From contig JAJJLU010003513.1 in assembly GCA_023807065.1 (NCBI GenBank), positions 1 through 62,834 of the forward strand: a stretch of DNA of 62,834 nt, read 5' to 3'. Below the pieces are notes generated by a model. The model saw only the letters and a list, made by a program, of their open reading frames with translations. It was not told the origin of the DNA and made no database searches. The stretch is from Isotricha intestinalis (lineage: Eukaryota; Ciliophora; Litostomatea; Vestibuliferida; Isotrichidae). The translations under genes and the position numbers were made by a program. This document shows, in pieces, positions 9,927-20,131 of this stretch (its first letter is position 1; each line of letters starts with the position of its first letter).

Positions 9927-10675
9927 ATGAATAAATATGTAATAAGAGAGGCTCCATTGTTATATTATGATGGAGTTCCAGGTTATAAAGCAGGAGAATG
10001 GCCAGGAATAAGACCGAATAAATTTGAAAATACAAGAAAGATGATTCAACCTATTTCAAATGATATATTTAATTTTTCAAGTAAATTATAAATATTTAAA
10101 AAATATTAGAAACTGAATCTTTAAATCTCAATCGAAGAAAATTATTAGGCTTAAGACATTCTGAAGAATTAAAATTTAAACCCAGTATTAAAATTGTCAA
10201 TTTTATTGAAGAAAGAAAACAAAAACCAATTATTCCAACTGAACCTCAAGGTATAAGATTTTTTCCTAAAAAATATTATTTTGAAAAAATAAATGAATAT
10301 CATGATTTTAAGGAAGAAGAACATAATAAATTAATTAGACATAATCAATTTATGAATAGGATTAAACCTAATACTTTTCGTTCTACAAATTTAAAAAGTG
10401 GCTATCCAAAAGAATTTTATGATAATATATCAAGAAATAGATTACTAGGTGTTTCTTTTACAAAAGAAACTTTTGATTCATTCCAAAAAAATGATACTCT
10501 TCCAAAATTAAAGAATACTAATGAATTTTTAGAAAATAATAAAAATATGTTAAAAGCACTTGAAGAACAAAAAATGTATATTTTAAAAAATAAAAACGAA
10601 ATAAGAAAAAAAGATATTAATTATGTTGAAAGTTTAGGTAATTGGGAAATTGAAAATCAAAAAAAAACGGAATAA
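9927..10675 (+). CDS. Unknown protein, two exons, 239 residues
   Basis: Exon 1 runs from ATG 9927 to 10080 (51 codons plus one base). After a 29-nt intron, exon 2 (10110-10675) continues to TAA and gives 239 residues. The first exon encodes a Pro/Gly/aromatic-rich stretch (YYDGVPGYKAGEWPGIRP). The rest is basic with many Asn and Lys and short motifs such as PQGIRFFPKKYYFEK and SGYPKEFYDNISRNR. There is no membrane segment or enzyme signature. It is not recognised. Starting at the downstream Met at 10352 would lose more than half of the protein. Confidence 0.7.
10081..10109 (+). other. Intron, 29 nt
   Basis: Begins GTAAATTAT and ends AAATATTAG. It has phase 1 (codon A|AA, Lys), a length of 3n+2 and an in-frame TAA. 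Removal joins exon 1 to a long downstream frame. Confidence 0.85.
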
Positions 10676-10814
10676 ATAAATAGAAACTAACACTGTTAAT
10701 ATAAATTAAGTAATTTATAAATGATATTCTTGAAATTTTAAAAGAAACAGATAATATAATAAAAATATATTTTTTTTTATTTTAAAAGAAAATAACAATT
10801 AAATATATAATAAA

Positions 10815-11273
10815 ATGGCAGAAATAAAATATGAAATGAATAATGGATTATTGTTTAATTTTATAAGAGTATGTGCAATATTATCAGGAATATGTTTAAT
10901 AACAGTATTAAAACCACATAGATTATATAAAAAACTTTTAACTTCCTTTTTAGATTATTCTTTCAAATTTCATGGAGGAGATTGGAAAATTTATAATGTA
11001 TTAATTTTAATTATTTCTTTCTTTGTAATATTATATTGCTTTCTTCAAATGCAAATTTCACAATATATTCCTGATGCTACTGATACTTATCAATCAAAAT
11101 TAGCTAAATTAGATAAAAAATGGTTAACTGAAATGGAAGCTTGGTTAACATTTTTTATTATTGTTTGTTATATCTCTGTTTATAGATGCGCTATGATTTT
11201 TAGTTATGAAAGTAAACTTGAAAAAGAAAAAAAAGATATTCAAAAACAAATTGAAGAAGCTAAAAGTCATTAA
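10815..11273 (+). CDS. Small three-pass membrane protein, BAP31-like
   Basis: This 152-residue protein starts at ATG 10815. Hydrophobic segments lie at ~13-34, ~57-78 and ~112-130, with KPHRLYKKLL after the first. The last ~20 residues are a charged helix (ESKLEKEKKDIQKQIEEA). Three N-terminal membrane segments followed by a cytosolic coiled coil, with a basic loop after TM1, is the layout of BAP31/BAP29, ER proteins that sort and export membrane cargo. The coiled coil is far shorter than usual and there is no KKxx terminus, so the match rests on topology and local similarity. It could be another small ER membrane protein. Confidence 0.55.
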   Translation: MAEIKYEMNNGLLFNFIRVCAILSGICLITVLKPHRLYKKLLTSFLDYSFKFHGGDWKIYNVLILIISFFVILYCFLQMQISQYIPDATDTYQSKLAKLDKKWLTEMEAWLTFFIIVCYISVYRCAMIFSYESKLEKEKKDIQKQIEEAKSH

Positions 11274-11634
11274 ATAAATTTATTAAAAGATTTTATTTAT
11301 TTAATTAAAAAAATTAAGGAAATAAAATATTAAATAAATATATATGTAAAAAAAAACAAAAAAAAAAAGAAATTGTATAAAGAGTTAATTATTAAATTAT
11401 ATGAGGATAATTTTATAAAATCTTATTTATTTAACGAATATTATAGTTATATATGGATAAAAATAATTAATGATTTTAAAAGATATAGAGAAATAAAAGC
11501 GGAAAAAAAGAATTAAAAAATTCATGACTAAATAAAAAAACTTAACAAAATATCATAAAACTTTAATTAGACATTTAAATAAAAATATTTAATTAAATAT
11601 TTTCATTTATTCTTTTTTATAAAATAATTTTTTT
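11274..11634. other. Convergent intergenic region, no gene seen
   Basis: 361 nt between the BAP31-like gene (+) and the F-BAR gene (-). It contains A-rich tracts and no coding or RNA structure that I can support. Confidence 0.5.
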
Positions 11635-13365
11635 TTATTTTTCCTCTTTTTTATCTTCATTATTTATTATATCTTCAATTTCTTTAACTTCTTTTTCAAA
11701 ATTAATTTGATTATTCTTTTTTTCTTCTTCTTGTTCAACAAAAATTTGATAAGAATCTTCTTCATTTTGTTTAGATTCATCTTCATCATGATGTAAATTC
11801 CAAATAGTATTAATTAAGCTTTTTTCTATATTAAATTGATTACAAAGTATTTCACTTAATTCTTTAACTAAATTTAAAGGTACATGAAATTGTTTCATAT
11901 TATATAATATAGTGGAAACTTTAGCATCTGCGACGCTTTTAATTTTACTTTTATTTTCTTCATCTAATTCTTCCACACAACCAGTAACACCTTTATCTTG
12001 TTCATGATAATTTTCTTGAATATAATAACTTGCTAAATCAAACCAAAATTCTTTTTTTTTAAAAATATTATGATTTTCAATATTTTTTTCTATATATTCT
12101 TTACCTTTTTCATTATATTTAAAATATGTTAAACTTAATATTATTATTAAACCACATATTTCATAATCACATATCTCATTATCATTTAAATCTAAAAGAT
12201 TAATCATACAAGTTATTAAAGCATCATAAGTTTTATTATCTATTCCAAATCGTCCAGTTGTTCTTTTTTTATTGAAATAATTTAAAAAATAAAAACATAC
12301 TTTTTTATCCATTGTTTTCTCATTTCCTTTTTCTTCTTTTGAAAAACTATTAATTAATTTATTTAAATCATCTTCACTAATATTTCCATTCCAAATATTT
12401 TCACAATATTTTTTTGTGATTTGAATAATTTCTTCTTGTTCATCTAAAAATTTAAATTTTTCTTCTAAAAAATTTTTCATAACAGAAGTTAATAAATTTT
12501 TTTCTTGAACAGTTCCAGTTAAAGGAAAATCTGGAGCATATTCAACAAAAGAAACTTCAATAGGTTGAGAACCAAGACTTCTATTATTTTCAACAAATTG
12601 TTGTATATCATATTCTGAATTTATTTTTTCAAAATTTTCTTCTAATTTCTTTTTAATTTCTTTAGATATTTCTTCTAAACTTTTCATTTTATCATTGCAA
12701 TATTTAATTAATTGTTTTTTAGTTTCATCAATTATATTTTTTTCTCTTTTTTCAAAAATTTTCATAGCATCAGAAGATCTATTAATATAATCTATTCTAT
12801 TATTATTACAATTAATTAAACTTAATTTATATTCTTCTCTAGATTTAATAGCTTCTTTAACTAATTTTCCTAATTCTTTATTGTCTTTTCCTTTTTTTTT
12901 AGTAATTTCTAATTTTTTTTGAATAGCCTTACCAACTCTAATATGATATTCTCTTTTCATTGAATCATTTATATATAAGGAATTAATAAATGAATTAAGT
13001 GAATCAGATCTTCCTGAAATAATATCTTTATTTGTAGAAGCTAAATTTTCTACTTGAGTACTAATATCCATCATTATTAAATCTAAAGTATTTTTAGTAA
13101 AATTTAATATTGTTTCTGATTCATATTTAATTAATTCTATAAACATTTTCATTGATGAACCAAAGGTTGATTTAGTATCAAAATCAAATGGATATGTTGA
13201 TATGAAATTTAAACCATTTGAAAAATCAGAAAGAATATTTGAGAGTTTGTTAAATATATAAAATATATTCGTCATTTCTTTTTGTTTATTCATGAAATGT
13301 TGATATATTACTTTATAATTTTGCCAAAAACTTTTTTGGTAATGGAAATTATTTTTATCTGACAT
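11635..13365 (-). CDS. F-BAR domain protein with SBF2/KIAA0513-like C-terminal domain
   Basis: I place the start at ATG 13365 (MSDKNNFHYQKSFW), giving 576 residues; the frame extends further upstream only from a TTG. Residues ~1-270 are helical and resemble an F-BAR module (KSFWQNYKVIYQHFM, ELIKYESETILNFTKN, REYHIRVGKAIQKKLE, then a long Lys/Glu helix). Such dimers bind and bend membranes. After a linker, residues ~340-480 form a second helical domain (GRFGIDNKTYDALITCMINLLDL, CGLIIILSLTYF, KEFWFDLASYYI), similar to the SBF2/KIAA0513-type module found behind F-BAR domains in some protists. The tail is acidic. A role in endocytosis or cortical membrane remodelling is inferred. Confidence 0.6.
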   Translation of the reverse strand: MSDKNNFHYQKSFWQNYKVIYQHFMNKQKEMTNIFYIFNKLSNILSDFSNGLNFISTYPFDFDTKSTFGSSMKMFIELIKYESETILNFTKNTLDLIMMDISTQVENLASTNKDIISGRSDSLNSFINSLYINDSMKREYHIRVGKAIQKKLEITKKKGKDNKELGKLVKEAIKSREEYKLSLINCNNNRIDYINRSSDAMKIFEKREKNIIDETKKQLIKYCNDKMKSLEEISKEIKKKLEENFEKINSEYDIQQFVENNRSLGSQPIEVSFVEYAPDFPLTGTVQEKNLLTSVMKNFLEEKFKFLDEQEEIIQITKKYCENIWNGNISEDDLNKLINSFSKEEKGNEKTMDKKVCFYFLNYFNKKRTTGRFGIDNKTYDALITCMINLLDLNDNEICDYEICGLIIILSLTYFKYNEKGKEYIEKNIENHNIFKKKEFWFDLASYYIQENYHEQDKGVTGCVEELDEENKSKIKSVADAKVSTILYNMKQFHVPLNLVKELSEILCNQFNIEKSLINTIWNLHHDEDESKQNEEDSYQIFVEQEEEKKNNQINFEKEVKEIEDIINNEDKKEEK

Positions 13366-13548
13366 TTGAATTTTAATATTATTAAAAATTGGTTTTTTCA
13401 AAAAACATTTTTTTTATATTTAAATAAAATAAAAAATATTAAATATTTTTTTTCATATTTACATTCTTTCTTATTATAAGTAATAATTAACTTATCAAAA
13501 TAAGATTTATTATCAAACCCAATTATAAGTATATACAAAAAGTACAAA

Positions 13549-15825
13549 TTAAATTTTACATAATTTTATTAATTTTTCACTTTTCTGACTTGTAAATAAT
13601 TGTTTAGAAAAAATTGATTTATCATCAAAAGAATTTAAACTTAAATTATTTTTACTTTCATTAGAATATAAACTATCATATTGAAGAATATCAACAAAAA
13701 TATTAGATTTTGAATTTCTTGATTTAATCATTTTATTTACATAAATATCACCTTTTGATTTTGGCTTAAAATTTAATGAATTACTTTTCTTCTTATATAA
13801 ACTTCCAACTATGATTTTTAACATTTTTTCATTTTCTTTATCTTTATTAATTTTTTTAGGAGATTCAATTGTAGTTTTAATTCCTGAAAAAAAACTGTTT
13901 AAATATCTTTGAAAATAATTTCTACTTTTAAATGAAGTTGAATCAGTATTAATTGCATAACTTAAACTTTTAGGAAGATAATAATTATTTGTTTTTTCAA
14001 AAGTTTGAATGTTATTCTTATTTGGTATTGACTCATAATATTGTTTAAAATTTATTACTTTATTATTAGAAGAATTATTATCATTTATTAATAATTTAAT
14101 TTTTTTTTCTTTTTCATTTTTTAAATTAAAATTAGAAGCATGTTTCTTAAATAAATTTTTATTATTTTTCAAACTTAATTTTTTATTTTTTGGATTTGCA
14201 GAAAATAATCTATATTTATTTAAAACTGTCTCATCAATATTATTTTTCAAAGAATTATTAATAGTGTCAAATAATTTTTCTTTCTTACTTTCAATATGAC
14301 CAATTTCATTTGTTTTTCTTAAGATATTTAATCTATTAATCATAATTCTTCTTCTTAAATTAGTAAATTCTATAAAATTAATTTCAACTGTTTTAACTCT
14401 TGAAGTAATTTCTAAAAATACTTTTCTTTCAATACAATATAAAGTTCCATTTCCAGAAGTACATTTAACAGTCATTACACTATTAATATTATCTAAATCA
14501 AAAATATCATATAAACCAAGAACATCTTTATCTTTTAAAATACAAATTTTTAAAAATCTTTTTTTTTCATCATCATCGTCATATGCTTTTAAATTTTTAT
14601 CATTTATATTTCTTTTATTTCTTAAATGTTGAATAAGTTTGTCTATTTTTTTATTAGATAATTCAGAAGTCATTTCATATTGTCCATCTCTTACAAAGAA
14701 TATATCATGAATAGGAGAACCTTGTTGAATAACATTTTCATTTCTTGAAACATGAATTATTTTAAAGAAATTAAAAAAATGATTTTGAAAAATATTCCAA
14801 TTTAAATTACTAAAAATTTTAAAAGATAAAAGTGTTTTAACATTAAATCTTCTTTCTTTAACTTGAATTTCTCTTAAACTATTATTATAAGCTTCTCTTG
14901 ATAAAGTACCAAATAAACAATCTTCATAACAAATAATTGTTGCAGTTCTTCTTGAACTTGATTTTTCTAAAGCAATTTCACCAAAAAAATTACCTTGAAT
15001 TAATTTAGTAACTTCAAAATAAGAATATATTATAAGATTTTTTTCATTATAATTTTGATATTCTTTTTCATTTATATCATAAGGAAAAATTAATTTTATA
15101 TATTCTTTAGGATTTGAATAATTTTGTTCTATTTGATAATATATTTCTTGTAATGATTGTGTCAAATGCTTTATATCTAATTCATCAAAATTAAAGAAAC
15201 GATTTTTTTTCCTTGAACTAATTAATTTTTCTAATTTTTTATTATATTTATCAACAAAATCAATAATATCTTTCTCATTTACATCATAACAATTTCGATT
15301 TGATTTTATTATTTTTTGCATTAAACCAATTTCTCCTATTGCATATAATATTATTAAATGATTAATATATTCAAAAAATGTTAATCTAATTTTATTTTCT
15401 TTTAATATTAAAATATTTACACTTCCTTTTAAAACTATAAAAAATTTATGACCTTTTTCTCCATAACGAAATACTACTTTTCCCTTTGCATATTTTTCAC
15501 ATTTTAAATGAACAGAAAGATTTTTTAAAAGAGATTCTAAATCATCTTTATCTACATTTAATAAAGTAATAAATTTGTTTAATTTCTCTAAATAAGAACA
15601 AATAATTTTTAATTCATTTTCATTTCTTTGTGTTTTATTTAAAATATATCCTATAATTTCTAAAGATTTAGTATCACTAAAAATCTTTATTGAATCTTTT
15701 TTATTTTTTTCTAAAATTTCTAATAAATTTTGAATTCTAATATCATAATGAAGACCTGATGTCATTAAACCTAAATTTAATTTTGATTTTGTTGAATGTT
15801 TGAAATATTTATTTAATATTGACAT
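13549..15825 (-). CDS. Cyclic-nucleotide-binding protein with two CNBDs, no kinase
   Basis: This 758-residue protein starts at ATG 15825. CNBD 1 begins at ~108 (KGKVVFRYGEKGHKFFIVLKG). It is split by an insertion at ~150-270 and resumes with the phosphate-binding cassette FFGEIALEKSSSRRTATI (280-297), which keeps the Glu and Arg that hold cyclic nucleotide. CNBD 2 starts at ~345 (ENVIQQGSPIHDIFFVRDGQ) and reaches ~470, but lacks an obvious cassette. The C-terminal 250 residues are basic, Asn/Ser-rich and disordered. There is no kinase, channel or PDE domain. This two-CNBD, kinase-free layout recalls PKA regulatory subunits, but no pseudosubstrate RRxS site was recognised. Probably a cAMP/cGMP sensor. 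Confidence 0.8.
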   Translation of the reverse strand: MSILNKYFKHSTKSKLNLGLMTSGLHYDIRIQNLLEILEKNKKDSIKIFSDTKSLEIIGYILNKTQRNENELKIICSYLEKLNKFITLLNVDKDDLESLLKNLSVHLKCEKYAKGKVVFRYGEKGHKFFIVLKGSVNILILKENKIRLTFFEYINHLIILYAIGEIGLMQKIIKSNRNCYDVNEKDIIDFVDKYNKKLEKLISSRKKNRFFNFDELDIKHLTQSLQEIYYQIEQNYSNPKEYIKLIFPYDINEKEYQNYNEKNLIIYSYFEVTKLIQGNFFGEIALEKSSSRRTATIICYEDCLFGTLSREAYNNSLREIQVKERRFNVKTLLSFKIFSNLNWNIFQNHFFNFFKIIHVSRNENVIQQGSPIHDIFFVRDGQYEMTSELSNKKIDKLIQHLRNKRNINDKNLKAYDDDDEKKRFLKICILKDKDVLGLYDIFDLDNINSVMTVKCTSGNGTLYCIERKVFLEITSRVKTVEINFIEFTNLRRRIMINRLNILRKTNEIGHIESKKEKLFDTINNSLKNNIDETVLNKYRLFSANPKNKKLSLKNNKNLFKKHASNFNLKNEKEKKIKLLINDNNSSNNKVINFKQYYESIPNKNNIQTFEKTNNYYLPKSLSYAINTDSTSFKSRNYFQRYLNSFFSGIKTTIESPKKINKDKENEKMLKIIVGSLYKKKSNSLNFKPKSKGDIYVNKMIKSRNSKSNIFVDILQYDSLYSNESKNNLSLNSFDDKSIFSKQLFTSQKSEKLIKLCKI

Positions 15826-15987
15826 TTTATTTTTTGGTTTTTATTATTTTATTACTTGTTTATAATGAAGAAAATGACGTTAATCTTTTTTTTATTTTTA
15901 GTTAAATAATATATTTAAAAAGAATTTGAGTTAAAATTTTAAATATTATAAATATATAATTTATATATTATGTAAAAAAACTAATAT

Positions 15988-16409
15988 CTAAATTTTATGA
16001 TTATATATACTATAAAATTGTTTCGGTTTTTTATTTCCTTTATTATTTGATATTGATATTGATTTAATATGATTTAATAAATAATGATTATAATTTCTAT
16101 TAAATAAGGAAGATGTACTACTTACTCTACAAAATTTACCTTTTTTATTTTTATCAAATTTTTTAGAACTATCGTTTGATTTATAATTATTCGAATATTT
16201 TTTTGTGTTCCTTTGTTGAGGACTTAATAAAGATGATGAACGCATACTATTAATTTTACTAGGATTATAATTAAACATTATATTAGAATTGTTGTTGTGT
16301 AAAAGAAAACTAAATAAATTTTGATTTTGCCTTGGATTAATATTATTATTTTTATTATTATTATTATTATTATTGTTATTATTGTTATTATTATTATTGC
16401 TATTATTAA

Positions 16410-16488
<79 letters not shown>

Positions 16489-18726
16489 GTGATAAATTAC
16501 TTTAAATTGATTTGGAATAGGAAAAAATTTAGTATTATTTTTATTCAGAGAATCATTATTAAAAGTTTTATTATGAATAATATTAACAGTACTTTTTGGT
16601 CTAAGTAAACTTTTATTATTGTCGAAATTCTTTAATTTAAGATTGATATTATTAATACTATTATTTACATCTCTAATATTCGATAAAAGTTTATAAACTT
16701 CACTTTTATTTAAAGTTTTAACTGAATTATTTGGAAAAAGAGGAAATCTAAAATTTTCAGAAAAATTATTTTTTAAAAAATCATTGCTCATACTTCCATT
16801 TACTTTATGAATTATTTCTTTTTCTGGTTTTTTTATATTATATTTTTCTCTAAGAAAAATTAAAGATTTATAATTTTTATTCAATTCATTTTCTAAGTTT
16901 TCAATTCTTATATTTTCATTCTTTACAATATTATCTCTAATTATTACTTGATTTTCTAATTCTTTTATATATTCATTTAATTTTTCTATTTTCTCTTTCA
17001 TTATCGTTATTTTATAAGATAAATTAATATTTTTTACTTTATCTATATTATTATTTATTATTATTGAAGCATAATCTCTTTCTAATTCATTTATTTTATT
17101 TAATTTATTATAATAATAATCAATAGATTTATGGATATTTTTAAAACTAATATAATATTTTTCAACTAATTCATTAATTTTATCAATTTTATCGTTAATA
17201 TCATAATCATTATAATTATTAATGTTTTTTAATTTAAAAACTTCATAATTACTTCCAATAATTTTTTTCTGAACTTCAATTAAATTATCAGATAATAATT
17301 TAATTTTTTGGATAAATTTTTTATTTTCTTCTCCACATTTTCTAAAAGAAGGATTTAAAGTCATATCTCTCTCTTTTCCAATATGATTTTCTAAAACAGA
17401 GATTTTATTTTGTAAATTTTTAATAATATTTGTATAACCACTGATATGACATTTACTATTAATAACATTTCTCTTAATATTACTTTTAATTTTTTTAGCT
17501 CTATTAGCAAAATTTAAAGTATTATAAGTATCATCAAAGGATAAAATAGAAGGAGAAATATTAGCAATTATAACAGTTCTTGAATTGCCTCCTAAAGAGT
17601 CTTTTAATATTCTTGTTAATTTACTATCTCTATAAGGAATATGATATTTATTATTTTTATTTCCCTTTTCATTAGCTTCATATAAAGCATTAATACAATT
17701 TCCTAAAGATAATAAACTTTTATTTATATTTCCTCCTTCAATTAATCTATTTCCTCTATTTAATGTTACTGAAGCTCTTTCACTTCCTGCTAAATCAATT
17801 AAACTTAATTTACCATATTTTATTTCATATTCTATTCCACTATTTTTTTCTTTATAAGAAACATTAATTTGTAATATTGCATGAGATCTACTTGAAGTTT
17901 CATTTGCATTTGTTGATTCAGTTGTTCTATTTTTATTTCCCTTCTTTAATATATTTAATATATCCTCACTTGATTTTGCTTTTATTTCAGTAATACCATT
18001 AATAATAATTCCTTTATTTTGATCTTCTCTCAAATCTAAATAATTATTATCACAATAAAAATTATTATTATTTCCATTCCAATAGGGATTATTATTATTA
18101 TTATTGTTATATAATAAATCTCTAATATTTTCATTATAAATTTCCAAATACCATAATTTAACAGTATATTCTCTATTAAAATAAGAATGAATTTTATTGA
18201 ATAATTCCTTTAAAGTTAAATAAATAATTCCAGGATTTTTTTCATTTCCAAACATAGTATAAGTTTTCCCTGCTCCAGTGGCTCCATAAGTAAATATTGT
18301 AGCATTAAATCCATTAACTACTCCTTCAATTAAAAATTTTGTTGTTGAATTAAATATATTTTCTTGAGTTTCATTCTCGTCAAATATATAATCAAATGTC
18401 ATTGAAATTTCCTTGCTTCTATTATTATTTATATTATTTATTATATTTGGATCTTTTAATATTATTAATTTGTTATTTAGAATTTTTATTGTTTTTTTAT
18501 TTGAAGTTTCTTTTTCTTTTTCATTTAATGGACGACAACGAATTGCTACTAATATATTATATTGACCTTTTTGAATTTTATCTATATATTTTGAAGTTTC
18601 TCCTTTTGAATCTTCACTATTTGAACGTTTTTTTTCTATGTTTCTTTCTGAGTAACTTTCTATCTTTGATTTACTTATATTTCGAGAATTTGGATTTTTT
18701 ATGTTTTTTATTTCCCTTTGATTCAT
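15988..18726 (-). CDS. Kinesin-8 family motor
   Basis: This 912-residue protein starts at ATG 18726 and ends in TAG. The motor domain (~56-415) is N-terminal: YNILVAIRCRPLNEKE, P-loop GATGAGKT (148-155), switch I NETSSRSHA (275-283), switch II DLAGSE (311-316), NINKSLLSLGNCINAL, and IPYRDSKLTRILKDSLGG. The P-loop context (NATIFTYGATGAGKTYTMFG) and PGIIYLTLKELF are typical of kinesin-8 (KIF18/KIF19/Kip3), plus-end motors that depolymerise microtubules and set spindle or ciliary length. A short poly-Asn insertion (~207-227) follows the DLL of the motor core. A neck and coiled-coil region at ~440-620 precedes a disordered tail holding long Asn runs. Confidence 0.9.
16340..16490. repeat. TTA microsatellite encoding poly-Asn in kinesin tail
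   Basis: About 150 nt of TTA triplets with a few TTG, TTT and TAT interruptions, read on the minus strand as AAT/AAC with occasional Ile, Lys and Ser codons. It is frame-preserving and likely length-polymorphic. Confidence 0.9.
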
Positions 18727-18909
18727 TTAATTTTTTTTTGGAAATTTTTAAATAACTATTAAATTTAATTTTCTATTTTTTTTATAAAAATATTATAAAA
18801 TTTTAGTTTAATTGATATATATTGTTATTTAAATTTGTTTTTTTTATTTTATAAAAGTTTAAATAATTCATTTTTGAAAATTGACCTTTCTTGGAATATA
18901 GGAATATTG

Positions 18910-19998
18910 TTAAGAAAAAACATAATACAAATTTAAAATATAATAACAATCACTAGCTCCTTGAATTAAATTTATATTATTAGTTTCTTGATTGCAATTA
19001 TTATGAGATTTATCATAATCAACAATAGTTTTAATTATAGTATTATGATTATTCCATTCTTTTTTAGTTTTATTATCATTTTCATAAGTATAAAATGCAA
19101 TTTTATCTAAATGTTCAGATTTTAAATTTTGTTTATAACAAATAAATCTTGTAATAAAATCTAAAGAATAATTATCTTGTAATTTAATTTTTGTTTTTTC
19201 AAAAAATTCATTAAATCCATTAAATTTTTCATAATTTAATCTAATTAATATTTTATTTCCTTTATTAAAACTATTTAAAATTTCATTTGCTTCTTCGATG
19301 CTAATATCAGGAAATCTTTTTTTATTAATAAAAAATTTTTCATTTTCATCATAATTTAAATCATAATGATTATTAATATCATTATTATTATTGATAATAT
19401 TACTATTAAAATTATTATTATCATTATTATTATTTTTTCTATATTTAATCCTTAATTCTTTTTCTTCATTTTCATCTTCTTTTCTAGTATTTTCAATTTG
19501 TTTTTTATATCTTTCTTCATCTTTAAAGAAACATCCTTTAATTTGAGTTAAAAGAATATTATCTTCCATATTTTTAAATTTATTAATATCAGGAATAATA
19601 CAATTAATAATTTCTTTAATTTTTTCATCATCTTTCATTAATCTTCTAGTTTCAATAGGATGTCTACAAATAGCACATTCTTTTTTTATTTTTCTATTAT
19701 AATCTCCAATACATTTTTTACAAAATTTATGTAAACAATTTTTTAAATTTACAGGTTCTTCAAATATTTCATAACAAATTGAACATTTTAATATTTCTTT
19801 TAATATTTTATCTATTTTTTCATCGGATATTTCCATTGTTTCTTCATTTAAAATTATTCTAGGTAAACATACTGATTCAAAAGCTGATATACATGCATAA
19901 AAATTTTTTTGAATAGTATTATAATTTACATTATTTATTGTTAATATTCCATTATCATTTTTTATTTTAAAATCTGTTTTTACCTTAGGTTCTTCCAT
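18910..19998 (-). CDS. RING1-like E3 ubiquitin ligase (PRC1-type RING plus RAWUL-like domain)
   Basis: This 362-residue protein starts at ATG 19998. A C3HC4 RING has C72, C75, C88, H90, C93, C96, C108 and C111 (LKCSICYEIFEEP, LKNCLHKFCKKCI, KECAICRHP). The segment just after it (ETRRLMKDDEKIKEIINCIIP) matches the stretch following the RING of RING1/RNF2. An Asn-rich linker leads to a C-terminal domain (~250-360) whose layout resembles the RAWUL domain of PRC1 RING proteins (NKILIRLNYEKFNG at its start, YYILNLYYVFS at its end). RING1 proteins monoubiquitinate histone H2A in Polycomb complexes. The RING is secure; the PRC1 assignment rests on the flanking segment and the C-terminal domain. Confidence 0.65.
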   Translation of the reverse strand: MEEPKVKTDFKIKNDNGILTINNVNYNTIQKNFYACISAFESVCLPRIILNEETMEISDEKIDKILKEILKCSICYEIFEEPVNLKNCLHKFCKKCIGDYNRKIKKECAICRHPIETRRLMKDDEKIKEIINCIIPDINKFKNMEDNILLTQIKGCFFKDEERYKKQIENTRKEDENEEKELRIKYRKNNNNDNNNFNSNIINNNNDINNHYDLNYDENEKFFINKKRFPDISIEEANEILNSFNKGNKILIRLNYEKFNGFNEFFEKTKIKLQDNYSLDFITRFICYKQNLKSEHLDKIAFYTYENDNKTKKEWNNHNTIIKTIVDYDKSHNNCNQETNNINLIQGASDCYYILNLYYVFS

Positions 19999-20131
19999 TA
20001 AATTATTATTTTTTATATTATCAGTAATTAAATTATTAAAATTCTCTTTTGTTGTTAAAATCTTTTATTGAAATGTGAAATTTAAAATTGAAAAAATAAT
20101 TTAATTTTATTCAAAAAATAAATAATATAAT

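Noticed and set aside
16321..16608. Ile-rich open frame on the plus strand opposite the kinesin poly-Asn tract
   Set aside because: It is the reverse reading of TTA triplets within a well-supported kinesin-8 gene.
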